Assembly (NCBI GenBank): GCA_947458265.1
Contig: CANGYF010000010.1
Location: forward strand, 1-64,000
Length of the DNA: 64,000 bases
Direction of reading: 5' to 3'
Source: Betaproteobacteria bacterium
GTDB taxonomy: Bacteria; Pseudomonadota; Gammaproteobacteria; Burkholderiales; CAIKXV01
Position numbers and translations under genes: made by a program. The notes under the pieces are model-generated. The model searched no databases. It was not told the DNA's origin and saw nothing but the letters and a program-made list of their open reading frames with translations. Positions 1 to 11,823 of this stretch are shown here, piece after piece; position 1 is the first letter of the stretch; each line of letters begins with the position of its first letter.

Positions 1-186
1 CACCAGGGAGATGCGGTTCGCCTCGGCCTGGGTGTAGTAGTACTCGTGCTTCATCACCTGCAGGAAGATGAAGCGCGCGAGCAGCAGCGTGAACAGCAGG
101 AGCACGAACAACCCGGCGATGGCCGCCCGCCGCCTGAATTCGGAGCGTTCGCTTTCCAGGTTCTTCAGTTCGACGAATTGCGGCAT
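1..186 (-). CDS. mrdA: Penicillin-binding protein 2, N-terminal part (cut by window edge)
   Basis: Only the first 62 residues are in the window, starting MPQFVELKNLESE. They show a short charged cytoplasmic head, an arginine cluster, then one hydrophobic anchor at about residues 22-42, followed by a periplasmic stretch rich in Tyr and Gln (KHEYYYTQAEANRI) typical of class B PBP2 proteins. PBP2 is the transpeptidase of the elongasome and cross-links side-wall peptidoglycan together with RodA. The start lies 8 nt after the mreD stop, so it is the fourth gene of the mreBCD operon. The catalytic domain lies outside the window, so the call rests on the N-terminus and the context. Confidence 0.85.
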   Translation of the reverse strand, partial: MPQFVELKNLESERSEFRRRAAIAGLFVLLLFTLLLARFIFLQVMKHEYYYTQAEANRISLV

Positions 187-194
187 CCGGGCGA

Positions 195-719
195 TCAGAT
201 GGGGTGTTCGGGATCGATGCGCGGACGTTGCGGCGCGAGCAGGACGATCCAGACCACGGGCCAAAGCAGTGCTCCGGTGAACGGTGGCACGAACCACGTC
301 CAACCCGGGAAGGCCGCCCCGCCGGCAAGCCGCACCAGCAGGATCACCGCCTGCGCGGTGAGCAGGATCGGCAGGATCTGCAGGATGTGCTTGTCGGTGC
401 TGAACATGCGCAACCGCCGTCGCAGCAGCGTCGCACCCAATGCGACCACCGTATAGGCCAGTGCATGCTGTCCGAACAGGCTGGCCTGCGCGACATCCAT
501 CGCCAGGCCGAGCGTGAAGGCAACGCCGAAGCCGATCAGCCGCGGTTCGCGCACGATCCAGAACAGCAGGGCGAGCGCCACGAAGTCGGGCTTGATCCAG
601 ATCCAGATGCCTTCCCAGGGCAGCAGGTTGGCGAGCAGGGCCACCAGCAGCGTGAACCACAGGAAGCCGGGCCTGACCGGGAGGAGCAGTTCCTGCCTCG
701 GGCCGATGCTCACGCCCAT
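195..719 (-). CDS. mreD: Rod shape-determining protein MreD
   Basis: A small hydrophobic inner-membrane protein of 174 residues with about five membrane segments, the expected size for MreD. It joins MreB filaments and MreC to the PBP2/RodA machinery. I chose the ATG giving MGVSIGPRQE because a CGGAG sequence lies about 7 nt upstream; an in-frame ATG at 737 would add six residues (MHRSDS). The longer open frame seen upstream runs antisense-like through mreC and has no protein-like composition. It lies 32 nt after the mreC stop and 8 nt before mrdA. Confidence 0.9.
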   Translation of the reverse strand: MGVSIGPRQELLLPVRPGFLWFTLLVALLANLLPWEGIWIWIKPDFVALALLFWIVREPRLIGFGVAFTLGLAMDVAQASLFGQHALAYTVVALGATLLRRRLRMFSTDKHILQILPILLTAQAVILLVRLAGGAAFPGWTWFVPPFTGALLWPVVWIVLLAPQRPRIDPEHPI

Positions 720-751
720 GCTGTCGCTCCGGTGCATTCGATGGCCATCGC

Positions 752-1651
752 TCAGCCTCCCTTGCGGCTGCGCTTGCGCTGCTGGGCCGGTTCCTCGAAG
801 CCCGGGTTCTCCGGGTGCGGCCTGGCCGAGCTGAGCACGAGCACCTGCCGGTAGCGGTTCACCCCGGCGGTCGGCTGGGCAACGATGCGCGCGAACATGA
901 ATGCGGCGTTGCGTTCTACCTCCTGCACCGTCGCCACCGGCAGACCGGCCGGGTAGGTACCGTCGATGCCCGAGGTGATCAGCTTGTCGCCGGCCTGGAT
1001 GTCCGCGGAGAACGGCATGAAGCGCAGTTCCAGCGCGCCGTCGGAGCCGATGCCGAACAGCACCCCGCGCACGCCGCTGCGCATCACCTGGACCGGCACC
1101 GTCATGTCCTTGTCGGTGATCAGCGTCACCTGGCTGGCCCACGGATAGACACGGGTGACCTGGCCGACCAGCCCGGCTGCGTCGACCACCGGCTGGCCCT
1201 GCCCGATGTCATCGGACAGGCCTTTACTGATGATCACGCGCCGGGTGAACGGGTCGCGGTGGGAGTAGAGGATTTCCGCGTAGACCGCCGACTGCGAATG
1301 ACTGGCGCGCGTGTCGAGCAGGCCGCGCAGGCGGGCGTTCTCGAGCTCGAGGGCCTCCAGCCTGAGCAGTGCGGCGGCGTTCACCAGGTTCTGCTGCTCG
1401 AGCGTGTTGTTGCGCACCGACAGTTGTGCCTGTGCGGTGAAGAAGCCGGACACGCGCTCGAACAGCGCAGCTGGAGCCAGCGCCACCCGCTGCAGCGGAT
1501 AGAGGGCGACCGCCACCACCTGCTGCACATGGACCAGGTACTTGAACCGGCTGTCGGCGACGATCAGCGTCAGGGCGACCAGCGAGAACAGCAGGAAGCG
1601 CGCGAGCGGCGAGGGACCGCGGTTGAAGAAGGGTTGCTGCGCGTATTCCAT
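752..1651 (-). CDS. mreC: Rod shape-determining protein MreC
   Basis: A 299-residue protein with one N-terminal membrane helix (about residues 17-34, LARFLLFSLVALTLIVADS), a heptad-like helical stretch at about 70-115 and a C-terminal periplasmic beta domain with conserved Gly-rich turns such as GLVGQVTRVYPWASQV and ITSGIDGTYPAGLPV. This is the classic MreC layout. The C-terminus ends in a basic tail (QQRKRSRKGG). It lies between mreB and mreD on the same strand. The gap to mreB is 133 nt and contains a 30-bp tandem repeat. Confidence 0.95.
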   Translation of the reverse strand: MEYAQQPFFNRGPSPLARFLLFSLVALTLIVADSRFKYLVHVQQVVAVALYPLQRVALAPAALFERVSGFFTAQAQLSVRNNTLEQQNLVNAAALLRLEALELENARLRGLLDTRASHSQSAVYAEILYSHRDPFTRRVIISKGLSDDIGQGQPVVDAAGLVGQVTRVYPWASQVTLITDKDMTVPVQVMRSGVRGVLFGIGSDGALELRFMPFSADIQAGDKLITSGIDGTYPAGLPVATVQEVERNAAFMFARIVAQPTAGVNRYRQVLVLSSARPHPENPGFEEPAQQRKRSRKGG

Positions 1652-1659
1652 TCAGCGCG

Positions 1660-1759
1660 CCGGCGGTGGTGAAGGGTCGCCGGCCTTGGCCGGCGGTGGT
1701 GAAGGATCGCCAGCCATGGCCGGCGGTTGAGACAGATGCCCGGCCATGGCCGGGCAGTG
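1660..1759. repeat. 30-bp imperfect tandem repeat, three full copies
   Basis: Units of exactly 30 bp start at 1660, 1690 and 1720; each begins CCGGCGGT and ends with a TTGG or ATGG, and a degraded fourth unit starts at 1750. Units 1 and 2 differ at only a few positions; unit 3 is more diverged in its middle. The array fills most of the gap between the mreB stop and the mreC start. It contains repeated GGCCGGCC-like dyads, so the mre transcript would fold here. No spacers are present, so it is not a CRISPR array. Confidence 0.85.
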
Positions 1760-1784
1760 GGGGCGCCTGGTTCGAGGACCGGTC

Positions 1785-2828
<1,044 letters not shown>

Positions 2829-3162
2829 TTATGGGGTGAATTCGTTGGGTGCACGCCGGGACGGCGGGACGGGATGCGGGAGCTCAGCCGAGCAGGATAC
2901 GCGATGCGATCGCGCAACCGGCGGACGGTGGCGAAGGGGTGTGCGGGTGCGGCGCTGCCAGCGGGCTTCCTGCTCGCTGCATGCCGGACCGGGGCGCGGT
3001 CCGGGTGGACGGCCGGAGGGCGGCCGAATGGACTGGATGGCAACTACGTTATGATACCCCGGATCGACATCGACCAACCCCGTCGCTACCCGTCGTTTTC
3101 CCGCTTCCGGCCTCCCGCTTCCCGTTTCCCGTTTCCCCCGCACCCCACGTTCCCGAGTTCAA
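2829..3162. other. Divergent intergenic region mreB / gatC
   Basis: The 334-bp gap holds no convincing gene; small ORFs here lack protein-like composition. On the plus strand there is a TATGAT hexamer at 3050-3055 that could be a -10 box for gatC, with no good -35. From about 3086 to 3150 lies a pyrimidine tract built from repeated CCCGTTTCC/CCCGCTTCC words, immediately before the gatC start. mreB promoter elements are not obvious on the minus strand. Confidence 0.5.
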
Positions 3163-3450
3163 ATGTCGCTCCGCCCGGAAGACGTCCAGCGAATCGCGCA
3201 CCTGGCGCGCCTCGCGATCACCGAAGAGGAAACGCAGCGCACCCTGGCGCAGCTCAACGACATCTTCGGCATGATCGAACGCATGCGCGCGGTGGACACC
3301 GAGGGCGTGGTGCCGATGTCGCATCCGCTCGGCGGCGCGCAGCGCCTGCGTGCCGACGCGGTCACCGACGTCCCCGATCGCGAGCGCAACCTGGCCAATG
3401 CACCGGCGCGGCAGGACGGCCTGTTCCTCGTCCCGCGCGTGCTCGAGTGA
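3163..3450 (+). CDS. gatC: Aspartyl/glutamyl-tRNA amidotransferase subunit C
   Basis: A 95-residue protein matching GatC along its whole length: N-terminal helices with the [11 protein letters not shown] segment, then the conserved tail ([26 protein letters not shown]). GatC wraps around GatA and holds it to GatB in the enzyme that converts misacylated Glu-tRNA(Gln) and Asp-tRNA(Asn). The start lacks a visible Shine-Dalgarno sequence: the 12 bases before the ATG read CCCGAGTTCAA and follow a pyrimidine tract. gatA begins 4 nt after its stop. Confidence 0.97.
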   Translation: MSLRPEDVQRIAHLARLAITEEETQRTLAQLNDIFGMIERMRAVDTEGVVPMSHPLGGAQRLRADAVTDVPDRERNLANAPARQDGLFLVPRVLE

Positions 3451-3454
3451 CCCG

Positions 3455-4933
3455 ATGAACCACGTCCTGCACCGTATGTCGCTGGCTGAATTGGCCAGGC
3501 ACCTGGCGGCGCGCGAGGTGTCCGCGGTCGACCTCGCGCGGCATTTCCTGGGGCGCATCGAGCGCCACCGTGGCCTCAATGCATTCCTCGACATCCGGCC
3601 GGAGGTGACGCTGGCCCAGGCGCAGGCAGCCGACGCGCGGCGTGCCAGGGGCGAGGCCGGCGCGCTGCTGGGCATACCGGTCGCGCACAAGGACATCTTC
3701 GTCACCCGCGATTTCGCATCGACTGCGGCCAGCCGCATGCTCGAGGGCTACATGAGCCCGTTCGATGCCACCGTGGTCGATCGCCTGGCGAAGGTTGGGA
3801 TGGTGACGCTGGGCAAGGTCAACTGCGACGAGTTCGCGATGGGTTCGTCGAACGAGAACAGTGCCTATGGCCCGGTCCTGAACCCCTGGGATACCTCGGC
3901 GGTGCCAGGCGGGTCCTCCGGCGGATCGTCCGCGGCGGTTGCCGCCCGCATCGCCCCGGTGGCCACGGCGACCGACACGGGTGGCTCGATCCGCGAGCCT
4001 GCGGCGTTCTGCGGCATCACCGGCACCAAGCCGACCTACGGCCGGCCGTCGCGCTGGGGCATGATCGCCTTCGCGTCGAGCCTGGACACCGCGGGCCTGA
4101 TGACCGTGTCCGCCGAGGACGCAGCATGGGTGCTGTCGGCGATGTGCGGCTTCGACCCGAACGATTCGACCAGTGTCGACCGTCCGGACGAGGACTTCAC
4201 GCGCGACCTGGCGCGGCCGATCGCCGGCCTGCGCATAGGGGTGCCGAAGGAATTCTTCGCCGCCGGGCTGCAGCCGGACGTCGAACGTGCGGTGCGCGGC
4301 GCGCTCGAGACCTACCGATCGATGGGTGCGACCCTGGTCGACATCTCGCTGCCCAATGCAGAACTGGGCATCCCGGTCTACTACGTGGTCGCGCCGGCCG
4401 AGTGCAGCTCGAACCTGTCGCGCTTCGACGGCGTGCGCTATGGCCACCGGGCGAAGGACTACGGCGACCTCGCCGACATGATCAAGCGCTCGCGCGCCGA
4501 AGGTTTCGGTCCCGAACCGAAGCGACGGATCCTGATCGGCACCTACGTGCTGTCGCACGGCTACTACGATGCCTACTACATCAAGGCGCAGCAGGTGCGC
4601 CGGCTGATCGCCGACGAGTTCCAGCAGGCGTTCACCCAGTGCGACGTGATTGCCGGCCCGGTCACCACCAGCGTCGCGTTCGGCTTCGGCGAGAAGGCGG
4701 CCGATCCGGTGTCGATGTACATGTCCGACCTCTACACCATTCCCGGCAGCCTGGCCGGCGTGCCGAGCGTGAGCATCCCCTGCGGCTTCGGCGAAGGCGC
4801 GAACGCCAGCCGGCCGGTCGGGCTGCAACTGATGTCGAACTACTTCGACGAGGCACGGCTGCTGGGCATCGCGCACCAGTACCAGCTGGCGACCGACTGG
4901 CACCGCCGGGTGCCGGCGGCGTTCGCCGGCTGA
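3455..4933 (+). CDS. gatA: Aspartyl/glutamyl-tRNA amidotransferase subunit A
   Basis: The glutaminase subunit of GatCAB, which frees ammonia from glutamine. From the ATG at 3455 the protein has 492 residues and the amidase-signature triad falls at the usual numbers: Lys79 (VAHKDIF), cis-Ser154 ([10 protein letters not shown]) and Ser178 ([10 protein letters not shown]). A longer in-frame ORF begins inside gatC but would be read antagonistically to it, so the start 4 nt after gatC is preferred. gatB follows after 20 nt. No residues of the catalytic core appear changed. Confidence 0.97.
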   Translation: MNHVLHRMSLAELARHLAAREVSAVDLARHFLGRIERHRGLNAFLDIRPEVTLAQAQAADARRARGEAGALLGIPVAHKDIFVTRDFASTAASRMLEGYMSPFDATVVDRLAKVGMVTLGKVNCDEFAMGSSNENSAYGPVLNPWDTSAVPGGSSGGSSAAVAARIAPVATATDTGGSIREPAAFCGITGTKPTYGRPSRWGMIAFASSLDTAGLMTVSAEDAAWVLSAMCGFDPNDSTSVDRPDEDFTRDLARPIAGLRIGVPKEFFAAGLQPDVERAVRGALETYRSMGATLVDISLPNAELGIPVYYVVAPAECSSNLSRFDGVRYGHRAKDYGDLADMIKRSRAEGFGPEPKRRILIGTYVLSHGYYDAYYIKAQQVRRLIADEFQQAFTQCDVIAGPVTTSVAFGFGEKAADPVSMYMSDLYTIPGSLAGVPSVSIPCGFGEGANASRPVGLQLMSNYFDEARLLGIAHQYQLATDWHRRVPAAFAG

Positions 4934-4953
4934 GCCGGTCGGGAACCACCACC

Positions 4954-6450
<1,497 letters not shown>

Positions 6451-6532
6451 TCCGAAAGGACTGCCCTAAGGACTGCCGTAAGGGCATCCCTTGCAACCGC
6501 CGCCGTTGCGCCCGGCGGCTGCATGTCCGGCG

Positions 6533-8029
6533 TCACTCGGCCGGCAGGTCGACCCACACGCAGGTCCGGCCAGCCTGCGAAGACGCGTCTGCCGTCCCGC
6601 CATGCGCCAGGGCGATCGAGCGCACGATCGCCAGGCCGAGTCCGGCGCCTTCGGTGTCGTGCCGGCGCGAACTGTCGCCCCGGTAGAAACGGTCGAACAT
6701 CCGGGCCAGCACTTCAGGCGCCACGGTCTCGCCCTGGTTGCAGACCGACAGGCGTACGCACGGCGTGCCGCCCGAGGGGGGCAGCGGTGCGGGTTCGATG
6801 ACCACGCTCACCCGGCTTTCCGCGCTTGCATGGCGGATCGCGTTGGATACGAGGTTGGCCAGCGCGCGTACCAGCAGCGAGCGGTCGCCGGCGACGGTCG
6901 CGCTGCCCTCTACGACGAGGCCGAGGTGCTGTTCCGTGGCGAGTGCCTCGTAGAACGACAGCACCTGCCGGACCATGTCCTGCAGGTCGACGGCCTGGCG
7001 CACCGGCTGGGCCAGGCCATGTTCCGACTTGGCGAGGAACAGCATGTCGGACACCATCCGCGCCAGCCTTTCCAGTTCCTCCGAATTGTTGGCCAGCACT
7101 TCCCGGTAGTCGTCGGCACTGCGCGCGCGCGACAGTCCGACCTGGGTCTGGGTCATCAGGTTGCTCAGCGGCGTGCGCAGTTCATGCGCGAGGTCGCTCG
7201 ACAGTTCACTCAGCCGTCGGAACGAATCTTCCAGCCGGGCCAGCATGTCGTTCAGCGTGTGCGCGAGCTCGGCCACCTCCACCGGCAGGTCGCCCGAGGT
7301 GAGCCTGCGGTCCAGCCGCGACGCCGTCACGTGCTCGGCTTCGCGCCCGAGGCGGCGCAGCGGGGCGAGCCCGCTGCGTGCGGCGACCCAGCCGAGCAGG
7401 CCGGTAGCCAGGACCGCGATCGCCACGAAGGTCCACAGCGTGTGCCGGAACGACTGCATGTAGTGGTCATGGTGCGCCGTGTCGACGCCGATCGTCACCC
7501 GGAACATGCGGTGGTCCTGCAGTCCGCTGGTCAGTTCGCGCGTCAGTCCGCGGAAGGTGCGGCCTTCGTGCGTCCATTGCACGGGCAGCGCGCCCCCATG
7601 CGGCGGATGGAAGTGCGCGGCGGCGGATGCGTGGACAGGGTCTGGCGCTTCCGACGGCGCGGCGCGCGGCGCAGAGCGGGCGGCGTCGGAACTGAACCGG
7701 GTGCGTCCCTCGGCGTCCTCGACCCTGATCGCGAGGTCGCCATGGCCGACCAGCATCGAAGCGAAGCCTGCCTCGAGGCGATCGAGGTCGGCGGGGCTTC
7801 GTACCGACCCGAGCAGCGACGCGCTGGTGGTGAACTTCCCTTCGACGACATCGCGGTCGAGGTCGATGAAGTGGCGCTCGACCGAGGCGCCGATCAGTTG
7901 TCCGAGTGCGAGCAGCACCGCGGTCGATCCGGCCACGAACAGCAGCGTGATGCGCAGCGTGAGCGAGAGCGACGCCGGCGCCGGGGCGTTGCGGGGGGCG
8001 GCCGTCCTGTTGTCCAGGATGCGCCTCAG
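6533..8029 (-). CDS. Heavy-metal-type sensor histidine kinase (CusS/QseC family), non-ATG start
   Basis: About 498 residues: first membrane helix near residues 20-40 ([18 protein letters not shown]), a periplasmic sensor of about 150 residues with several His ([20 protein letters not shown]), a second helix ([17 protein letters not shown]), HAMP, then the H box [16 protein letters not shown] box ([12 protein letters not shown]) and G boxes ([22 protein letters not shown]). The frame has no ATG, GTG or TTG before the first helix except an ATG far inside the regulator gene. The likely start is a CTG at 8029-8027, which overlaps the TGA of the response regulator as CTGA; a second CTG lies at 8017. 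Partner of the regulator at 8026. The His-rich sensor and the divergent RND operon suggest metal sensing. Confidence 0.88.
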   Translation of the reverse strand: MRRILDNRTAAPRNAPAPASLSLTLRITLLFVAGSTAVLLALGQLIGASVERHFIDLDRDVVEGKFTTSASLLGSVRSPADLDRLEAGFASMLVGHGDLAIRVEDAEGRTRFSSDAARSAPRAAPSEAPDPVHASAAAHFHPPHGGALPVQWTHEGRTFRGLTRELTSGLQDHRMFRVTIGVDTAHHDHYMQSFRHTLWTFVAIAVLATGLLGWVAARSGLAPLRRLGREAEHVTASRLDRRLTSGDLPVEVAELAHTLNDMLARLEDSFRRLSELSSDLAHELRTPLSNLMTQTQVGLSRARSADDYREVLANNSEELERLARMVSDMLFLAKSEHGLAQPVRQAVDLQDMVRQVLSFYEALATEQHLGLVVEGSATVAGDRSLLVRALANLVSNAIRHASAESRVSVVIEPAPLPPSGGTPCVRLSVCNQGETVAPEVLARMFDRFYRGDSSRRHDTEGAGLGLAIVRSIALAHGGTADASSQAGRTCVWVDLPAE

Positions 8030-8703
8030 GATCCGTCGTCGAGCACGTAGCCCATGCCGCGCAGCGTGCGGATGAGCTTGGTGTCGTAGGCGTCGTCGAT
8101 CTTCGCGCGCAACCGGCGGATCGCCACTTCGACCACGTTGGTGTCGCTGTCGAAATTCATGTCCCACACCTGCGAGGCGATCAGCGAACGCGGCAGCACT
8201 TCGCCGCGCCGGCGCATCAGCAGCTCGAGCAGCGCGAACTCCTTGCCGGTCAGCTCGATGCGCTGGCCGGCACGCACCGCCCGACGCCGGATCAGGTCCA
8301 GCTCGAGGTCCGCCACCTTGAGGCTGGCGGACTCGGCCATCGGACTGCGCCGGCGAAGCAGGGTACGCACCCGCGCCAGGAGTTCGGTGAATGCGAACGG
8401 CTTCACCAGGTAGTCGTCGGCACCGAGTTCCAGCCCGCGCACCCGGTCTTCGACATCGTCGCGTGCGGTCAGGAACAGGATCGGCAACTGCTGTCCGGCG
8501 TCGCGCAGCGTCTTCACCAGCGTCCAGCCGTCGAGCTTCGGCAGCATCACGTCGACGATCGCCAGGTCGAACGGTTCCGCCAGCAGCAGGTGCAGTCCGT
8601 CGGGGCCGTCGCGGGCGACTTCCGCCGCGAAGCCCGCCTCGCGCAGGCCCTGCCGCAGGTAGTCGCCCGTGCGCGCCTCGTCCTCGACGATCAGGATCTT
8701 CAC
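8026..8703 (-). CDS. OmpR/PhoB-family response regulator (CusR/QseB-like)
   Basis: A 225-residue regulator: receiver domain with phospho-acceptor Asp51 ([10 protein letters not shown]), acidic pair EDE near the N-terminus and Lys101 (YLVKPF), then a winged-helix DNA-binding domain ([25 protein letters not shown]) ending VRTLRG-like MGYVLDD. It is the regulator half of the pair with the kinase at 6533-8029 (four-base overlap). It is divergent from the metal-efflux operon, and a GATTAC-N6-GTAATC dyad lies between the two, the type of site this subgroup binds. Confidence 0.95.
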   Translation of the reverse strand: MKILIVEDEARTGDYLRQGLREAGFAAEVARDGPDGLHLLLAEPFDLAIVDVMLPKLDGWTLVKTLRDAGQQLPILFLTARDDVEDRVRGLELGADDYLVKPFAFTELLARVRTLLRRRSPMAESASLKVADLELDLIRRRAVRAGQRIELTGKEFALLELLMRRRGEVLPRSLIASQVWDMNFDSDTNVVEVAIRRLRAKIDDAYDTKLIRTLRGMGYVLDDGS

Positions 8704-8835
8704 GGCTGGATGACCGTCATGCTTCGCATCTCGATACGGGGCCCTGTCGGCGGGTTTGAACGGCTGCCTGCGCCGCAGGCTGCGGAGTCACGGATTCTGC
8801 CGCAGCGAGGCGGGTCGCCGTGGATGGCACGGCCA

Positions 8836-8853
8836 GATTACGCTTTTGTAATC
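8836..8853. promoter_or_regulatory. Perfect dyad GATTAC-N6-GTAATC, likely regulator operator
   Basis: A perfect inverted repeat, GATTAC GCTTTT GTAATC, lies between the regulator start (8703) and the efflux operon start (8899). It stands out as AT-rich in GC-rich surroundings. Copper/zinc regulators of the CopR/CzcR/CusR group bind ATTAC or TGACA half-sites arranged as a dyad of this kind. The central position would allow control of both directions. Binding is inferred. Confidence 0.65.
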
Positions 8854-8898
8854 GCCGGGTCATCGCCGGGCAGGGGTGTGCAGCGCATCCTCGCCGGC

Positions 8899-10164
8899 AT
8901 GAGCCACCGTCCGATTGCCTTGATGATCGTAGCCTTGGCCGTCGCGATGACCGCAGTGGCGCCGGCGGTCGCCGATGGCCTCGGTACGCTGCGCGCCGCG
9001 ATCGATCGTGCCGCGCGGCTGGACCCGGTCCTGCGTACCCTCGACGCGCGTGCAGACGAGGTGGACGCCAGCCGTGCGGCGGCAGCGGGGTTGTTCCCGG
9101 GCGCGCCGGTGGTAGGTACCAGCCTGCGCCGCGACCGCCCCGACCGCGACCTGGGCCGCAACGAGGTGGAGTTCGAGGTCGGGCTGCCGCTGTGGCTGCC
9201 CGGACAGCGCGCGCTGCGCCAGCAAGTGGCGGGCGACGAAGGCGCTGGCCGCGAGGCCGCGCTGGCCGATGCCCGGCTGCAGGTCGCCGGGCGGGTTCGC
9301 GAGTCCTTGTGGACGCTGGTGTTCGCGCGCCTCGACGAGACGGCGGCGACCCGGCGCATCGCCACCGTCGACCGCCTGGTCGCCGATGTCGAACGGCGTG
9401 TCGCGGCCGGTGTGCTCGCGCGCACCGACCTGCTGCTCGCACGCGCCGAGGCGACGGCAGCGCGCAGCCTGCTGATCGATGCACGCGCCAGGGTCGAGCA
9501 GGCGATGCTGGGCTGGCAGGCGCTCGCCGGCGACCGCGTGCTGCCGGTTTCCTGGGTCGAGACGGAGCAGACGGGTGCCCCGCAGGGCAGGAACAGCAGC
9601 GGATATGCAGAGGTGGACCGTACCTCCAGCATCGTCGCCCATCCTTCCATGGTCGCTGCGCTGGGCGAGGTGGAACTGGCCCGTTCACGGCTGAAGCTGG
9701 CCAGCGAATCCACACGTGATCCGCCTGAGCTGGGGCTGCAGCATCGCAGCGATCGCGATGTGTCCGGTGCCGACTATCGCAACTCGGTGCGCGTCGCGCT
9801 GCGCGTGCCCCTCGCCACCGAGGCGCGCAACCGGCCGCGCATCGCCGCGGCGAACACCGAGCGCGTCAGGGCCGAGTCCGGGCTGCTGCAACTGCAACGC
9901 CGGATCGAGGCCGATCGCGCGCGCGCGGGTGCGGAGCTCGACGCGGCACGCGCGCAGGAGGCGAACGCGCGAGAACGGCTGCGCGACGCGACCGAGCATC
10001 TCGCGCTGGTTCGGCGCGCCTTCGATCTGGGCGAACAGTCGCTGGTGGCGATGCTGCGTGCACTGGCGCTGGCCGACGAGGCACAGGCCGATCTCGATCG
10101 GCAGGTCGCGGCGCGCGATCGTTCGATCGCCCGCATCAACCAGGCTGCAGGGGTGCTCCCATGA
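8899..10164 (+). CDS. Outer-membrane efflux factor, TolC/CzcC-like
   Basis: A 421-residue protein of the TolC superfamily. The start at 8899 gives a signal peptide (ALMIVALAVAMTAVAPAVADG); upstream in-frame ATGs would bury it. The body has two repeats rich in long amphipathic helices with Ala, Arg, Glu (for example ARAEATAARSLLIDARARVEQAML and the RRIEADRARAGAELDAARAQ region), as in TolC tunnel helices. It is the first gene of a czcCBA-type operon and overlaps the adaptor gene by four bases (ATGA). It should form the outer-membrane exit duct of the tripartite metal pump. Confidence 0.85.
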   Translation: MSHRPIALMIVALAVAMTAVAPAVADGLGTLRAAIDRAARLDPVLRTLDARADEVDASRAAAAGLFPGAPVVGTSLRRDRPDRDLGRNEVEFEVGLPLWLPGQRALRQQVAGDEGAGREAALADARLQVAGRVRESLWTLVFARLDETAATRRIATVDRLVADVERRVAAGVLARTDLLLARAEATAARSLLIDARARVEQAMLGWQALAGDRVLPVSWVETEQTGAPQGRNSSGYAEVDRTSSIVAHPSMVAALGEVELARSRLKLASESTRDPPELGLQHRSDRDVSGADYRNSVRVALRVPLATEARNRPRIAAANTERVRAESGLLQLQRRIEADRARAGAELDAARAQEANARERLRDATEHLALVRRAFDLGEQSLVAMLRALALADEAQADLDRQVAARDRSIARINQAAGVLP

Positions 10165-11813
10165 AGGGCAGGGTTTCGATCGCCGTCGCCATCGCTGCGT
10201 GCCTGGCGCAACTGCTGTTCGTCCCCCTTGGCCAGACGCACTCGGAGGCTGCGCCTGCGGGTCCGGTTGCGGCTTCGGTCCTCGAACCCCGCGTGGAAGC
10301 GGCTTCGTCTGATGTCGAACTGCTCGGCATCGTCGCGGGCCTGCAGTTGATCGTCTACCTCGACCACTATGCGACCAATGCCCCGATCGACGGCGCCAGG
10401 CTGTCGGTGGAGCGCAATGGCGAATCGTTCGAGGCACGATCTATCGGTGACGGTACCTACCGGTTCGATCTGCCATGGTTGGCCAGCCCCGGGTCGCACG
10501 CGCTGCTGTTCACGGTGGTCGCGTCCGACCTGTCCGACCTGCTGACCGCAAGCCTCGAGATCCCGGGGGCGGGCGCAGGCGATGGCGCGCCGCACCTGCA
10601 CGCGCTGTCGTGGTCCTGGCTGTCGGAACGGCACCGCATCGCGGCGGCGCTCGGCGCAGCGGCGCTGTTGGCCTTTGCCCTGGTTGCGTGGTCGGTGCGC
10701 CGCCGCCGCTCGCCGCGCGCACTGGTTGCGCTGCTGCTCATCGCGTCTGCAGCAAGTGTTGTCGAGCGGCCGGCCTACGCTCACGAAGCAGCACCGGCGC
10801 CCGCCACAGGCAGCCCGAAGCAGCCCTCGCGCCTGTCCGACGGCAGTGTGTTCGTGCCGATGCCGGCGCAACGCGCAATCGGCCTGCGCACGCAGGTCGG
10901 CGCGGCCACGACCGTGCCGCTGTCGTACGAACTCGCGGGTACGGTGGTCGCCGATCCGTCGGCCAGCGGCCTCGTCCAGGCGCCGGTCGCCGGGCGTATC
11001 GAGCCCGGCCCGGCCGGCCTGCCGCATGCCGGACAGCGTGTCACCCGTGGCGCGGTACTGGCGTGGCTGGTGCCTACCGTCGGCGTGGTGGAACGTTCGT
11101 CGCGCCAGGCCGACCTGGCCGAACTCGATGCCCGTATCGAGATCGCACGCGCCCGCAGCGAACGCTATGCACAGCTGTCCGGCAGCATCCCGCAGCGTGA
11201 CATCGACGCCGCGCGTACCGAGGCCGAATCGCTGGTGCAGCGGCGCAGCGCGATGGCCGCCGGACTGTCCGGGCGCATCGCACTCGTGGCGCCGGTGTCG
11301 GGCGTGGTATCGACCACCAATGGCACCAGTGGCCAGGTGGTCGATGCACGCGACCTGCTGTTCCGCATCGTCGATCCGACCCGGCTGATGGTGGAGGCGC
11401 TCGGCTACGATGCATCGCTGGCCGCCAGCGTGACCGGTGGCAGTGCAGTCGCGACCGATGGCCGTACGATCCCTCTCGCCTGGGTCGGCGCTGCCGGGCA
11501 ACTGCGAGAGCAGGTGCTGCCCATGTTGTTCCGCGTCGGCGCGGGCGCGCCACCGCTGGTGGTCGGCGAGCGGTTGCGTGTGATCGCCACGACGCGCGGC
11601 ACGCATACCGGCGTCGTCCTGCCCGCAGCCAGCCTGGTGCGCGCTTCGAATGGCGAATCGGTGGTGTTCGTTCAGGTCTCGGCCGAACGGTTCCAGCCGG
11701 CGCGCGTGACCGCGCTCGCGCTCGATGCCGGGCGCGTGGTGGTCACCGCCGGCCTGCAGCCCGACCAGCGGGTGGTGACCGCCGCGGCCAGTCTGCTCGC
11801 GCAGATCCGTTGA
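10161..11813 (+). CDS. RND efflux periplasmic adaptor with extra N-terminal domain (CzcB-like)
   Basis: A 550-residue membrane-fusion protein, longer than a plain CzcB. After a signal-like helix (about 5-22) comes a beta-rich segment (about 50-140; APIDGARLSVERNGESFEAR, DGTYRFDLPW) resembling small periplasmic sandwich domains, then a membrane helix (IAAALGAAALLAFALVAW), an Arg cluster, a second hydrophobic segment ending PAYAHEAAPAP, and the adaptor core: lipoyl halves (GLVQAPVAGRIEPG, RIALVAPVSGVVSTTNG), a helical hairpin and beta-barrel (VVLPAASLVRASNGESVVFV). It bridges the inner-membrane pump and the outer-membrane factor. It starts inside the upstream stop codon, and the pump starts 10 nt after its end. 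Confidence 0.88.
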   Translation: MKGRVSIAVAIAACLAQLLFVPLGQTHSEAAPAGPVAASVLEPRVEAASSDVELLGIVAGLQLIVYLDHYATNAPIDGARLSVERNGESFEARSIGDGTYRFDLPWLASPGSHALLFTVVASDLSDLLTASLEIPGAGAGDGAPHLHALSWSWLSERHRIAAALGAAALLAFALVAWSVRRRRSPRALVALLLIASAASVVERPAYAHEAAPAPATGSPKQPSRLSDGSVFVPMPAQRAIGLRTQVGAATTVPLSYELAGTVVADPSASGLVQAPVAGRIEPGPAGLPHAGQRVTRGAVLAWLVPTVGVVERSSRQADLAELDARIEIARARSERYAQLSGSIPQRDIDAARTEAESLVQRRSAMAAGLSGRIALVAPVSGVVSTTNGTSGQVVDARDLLFRIVDPTRLMVEALGYDASLAASVTGGSAVATDGRTIPLAWVGAAGQLREQVLPMLFRVGAGAPPLVVGERLRVIATTRGTHTGVVLPAASLVRASNGESVVFVQVSAERFQPARVTALALDAGRVVVTAGLQPDQRVVTAAASLLAQIR

Positions 11814-11823
11814 GCCGGCGGCC

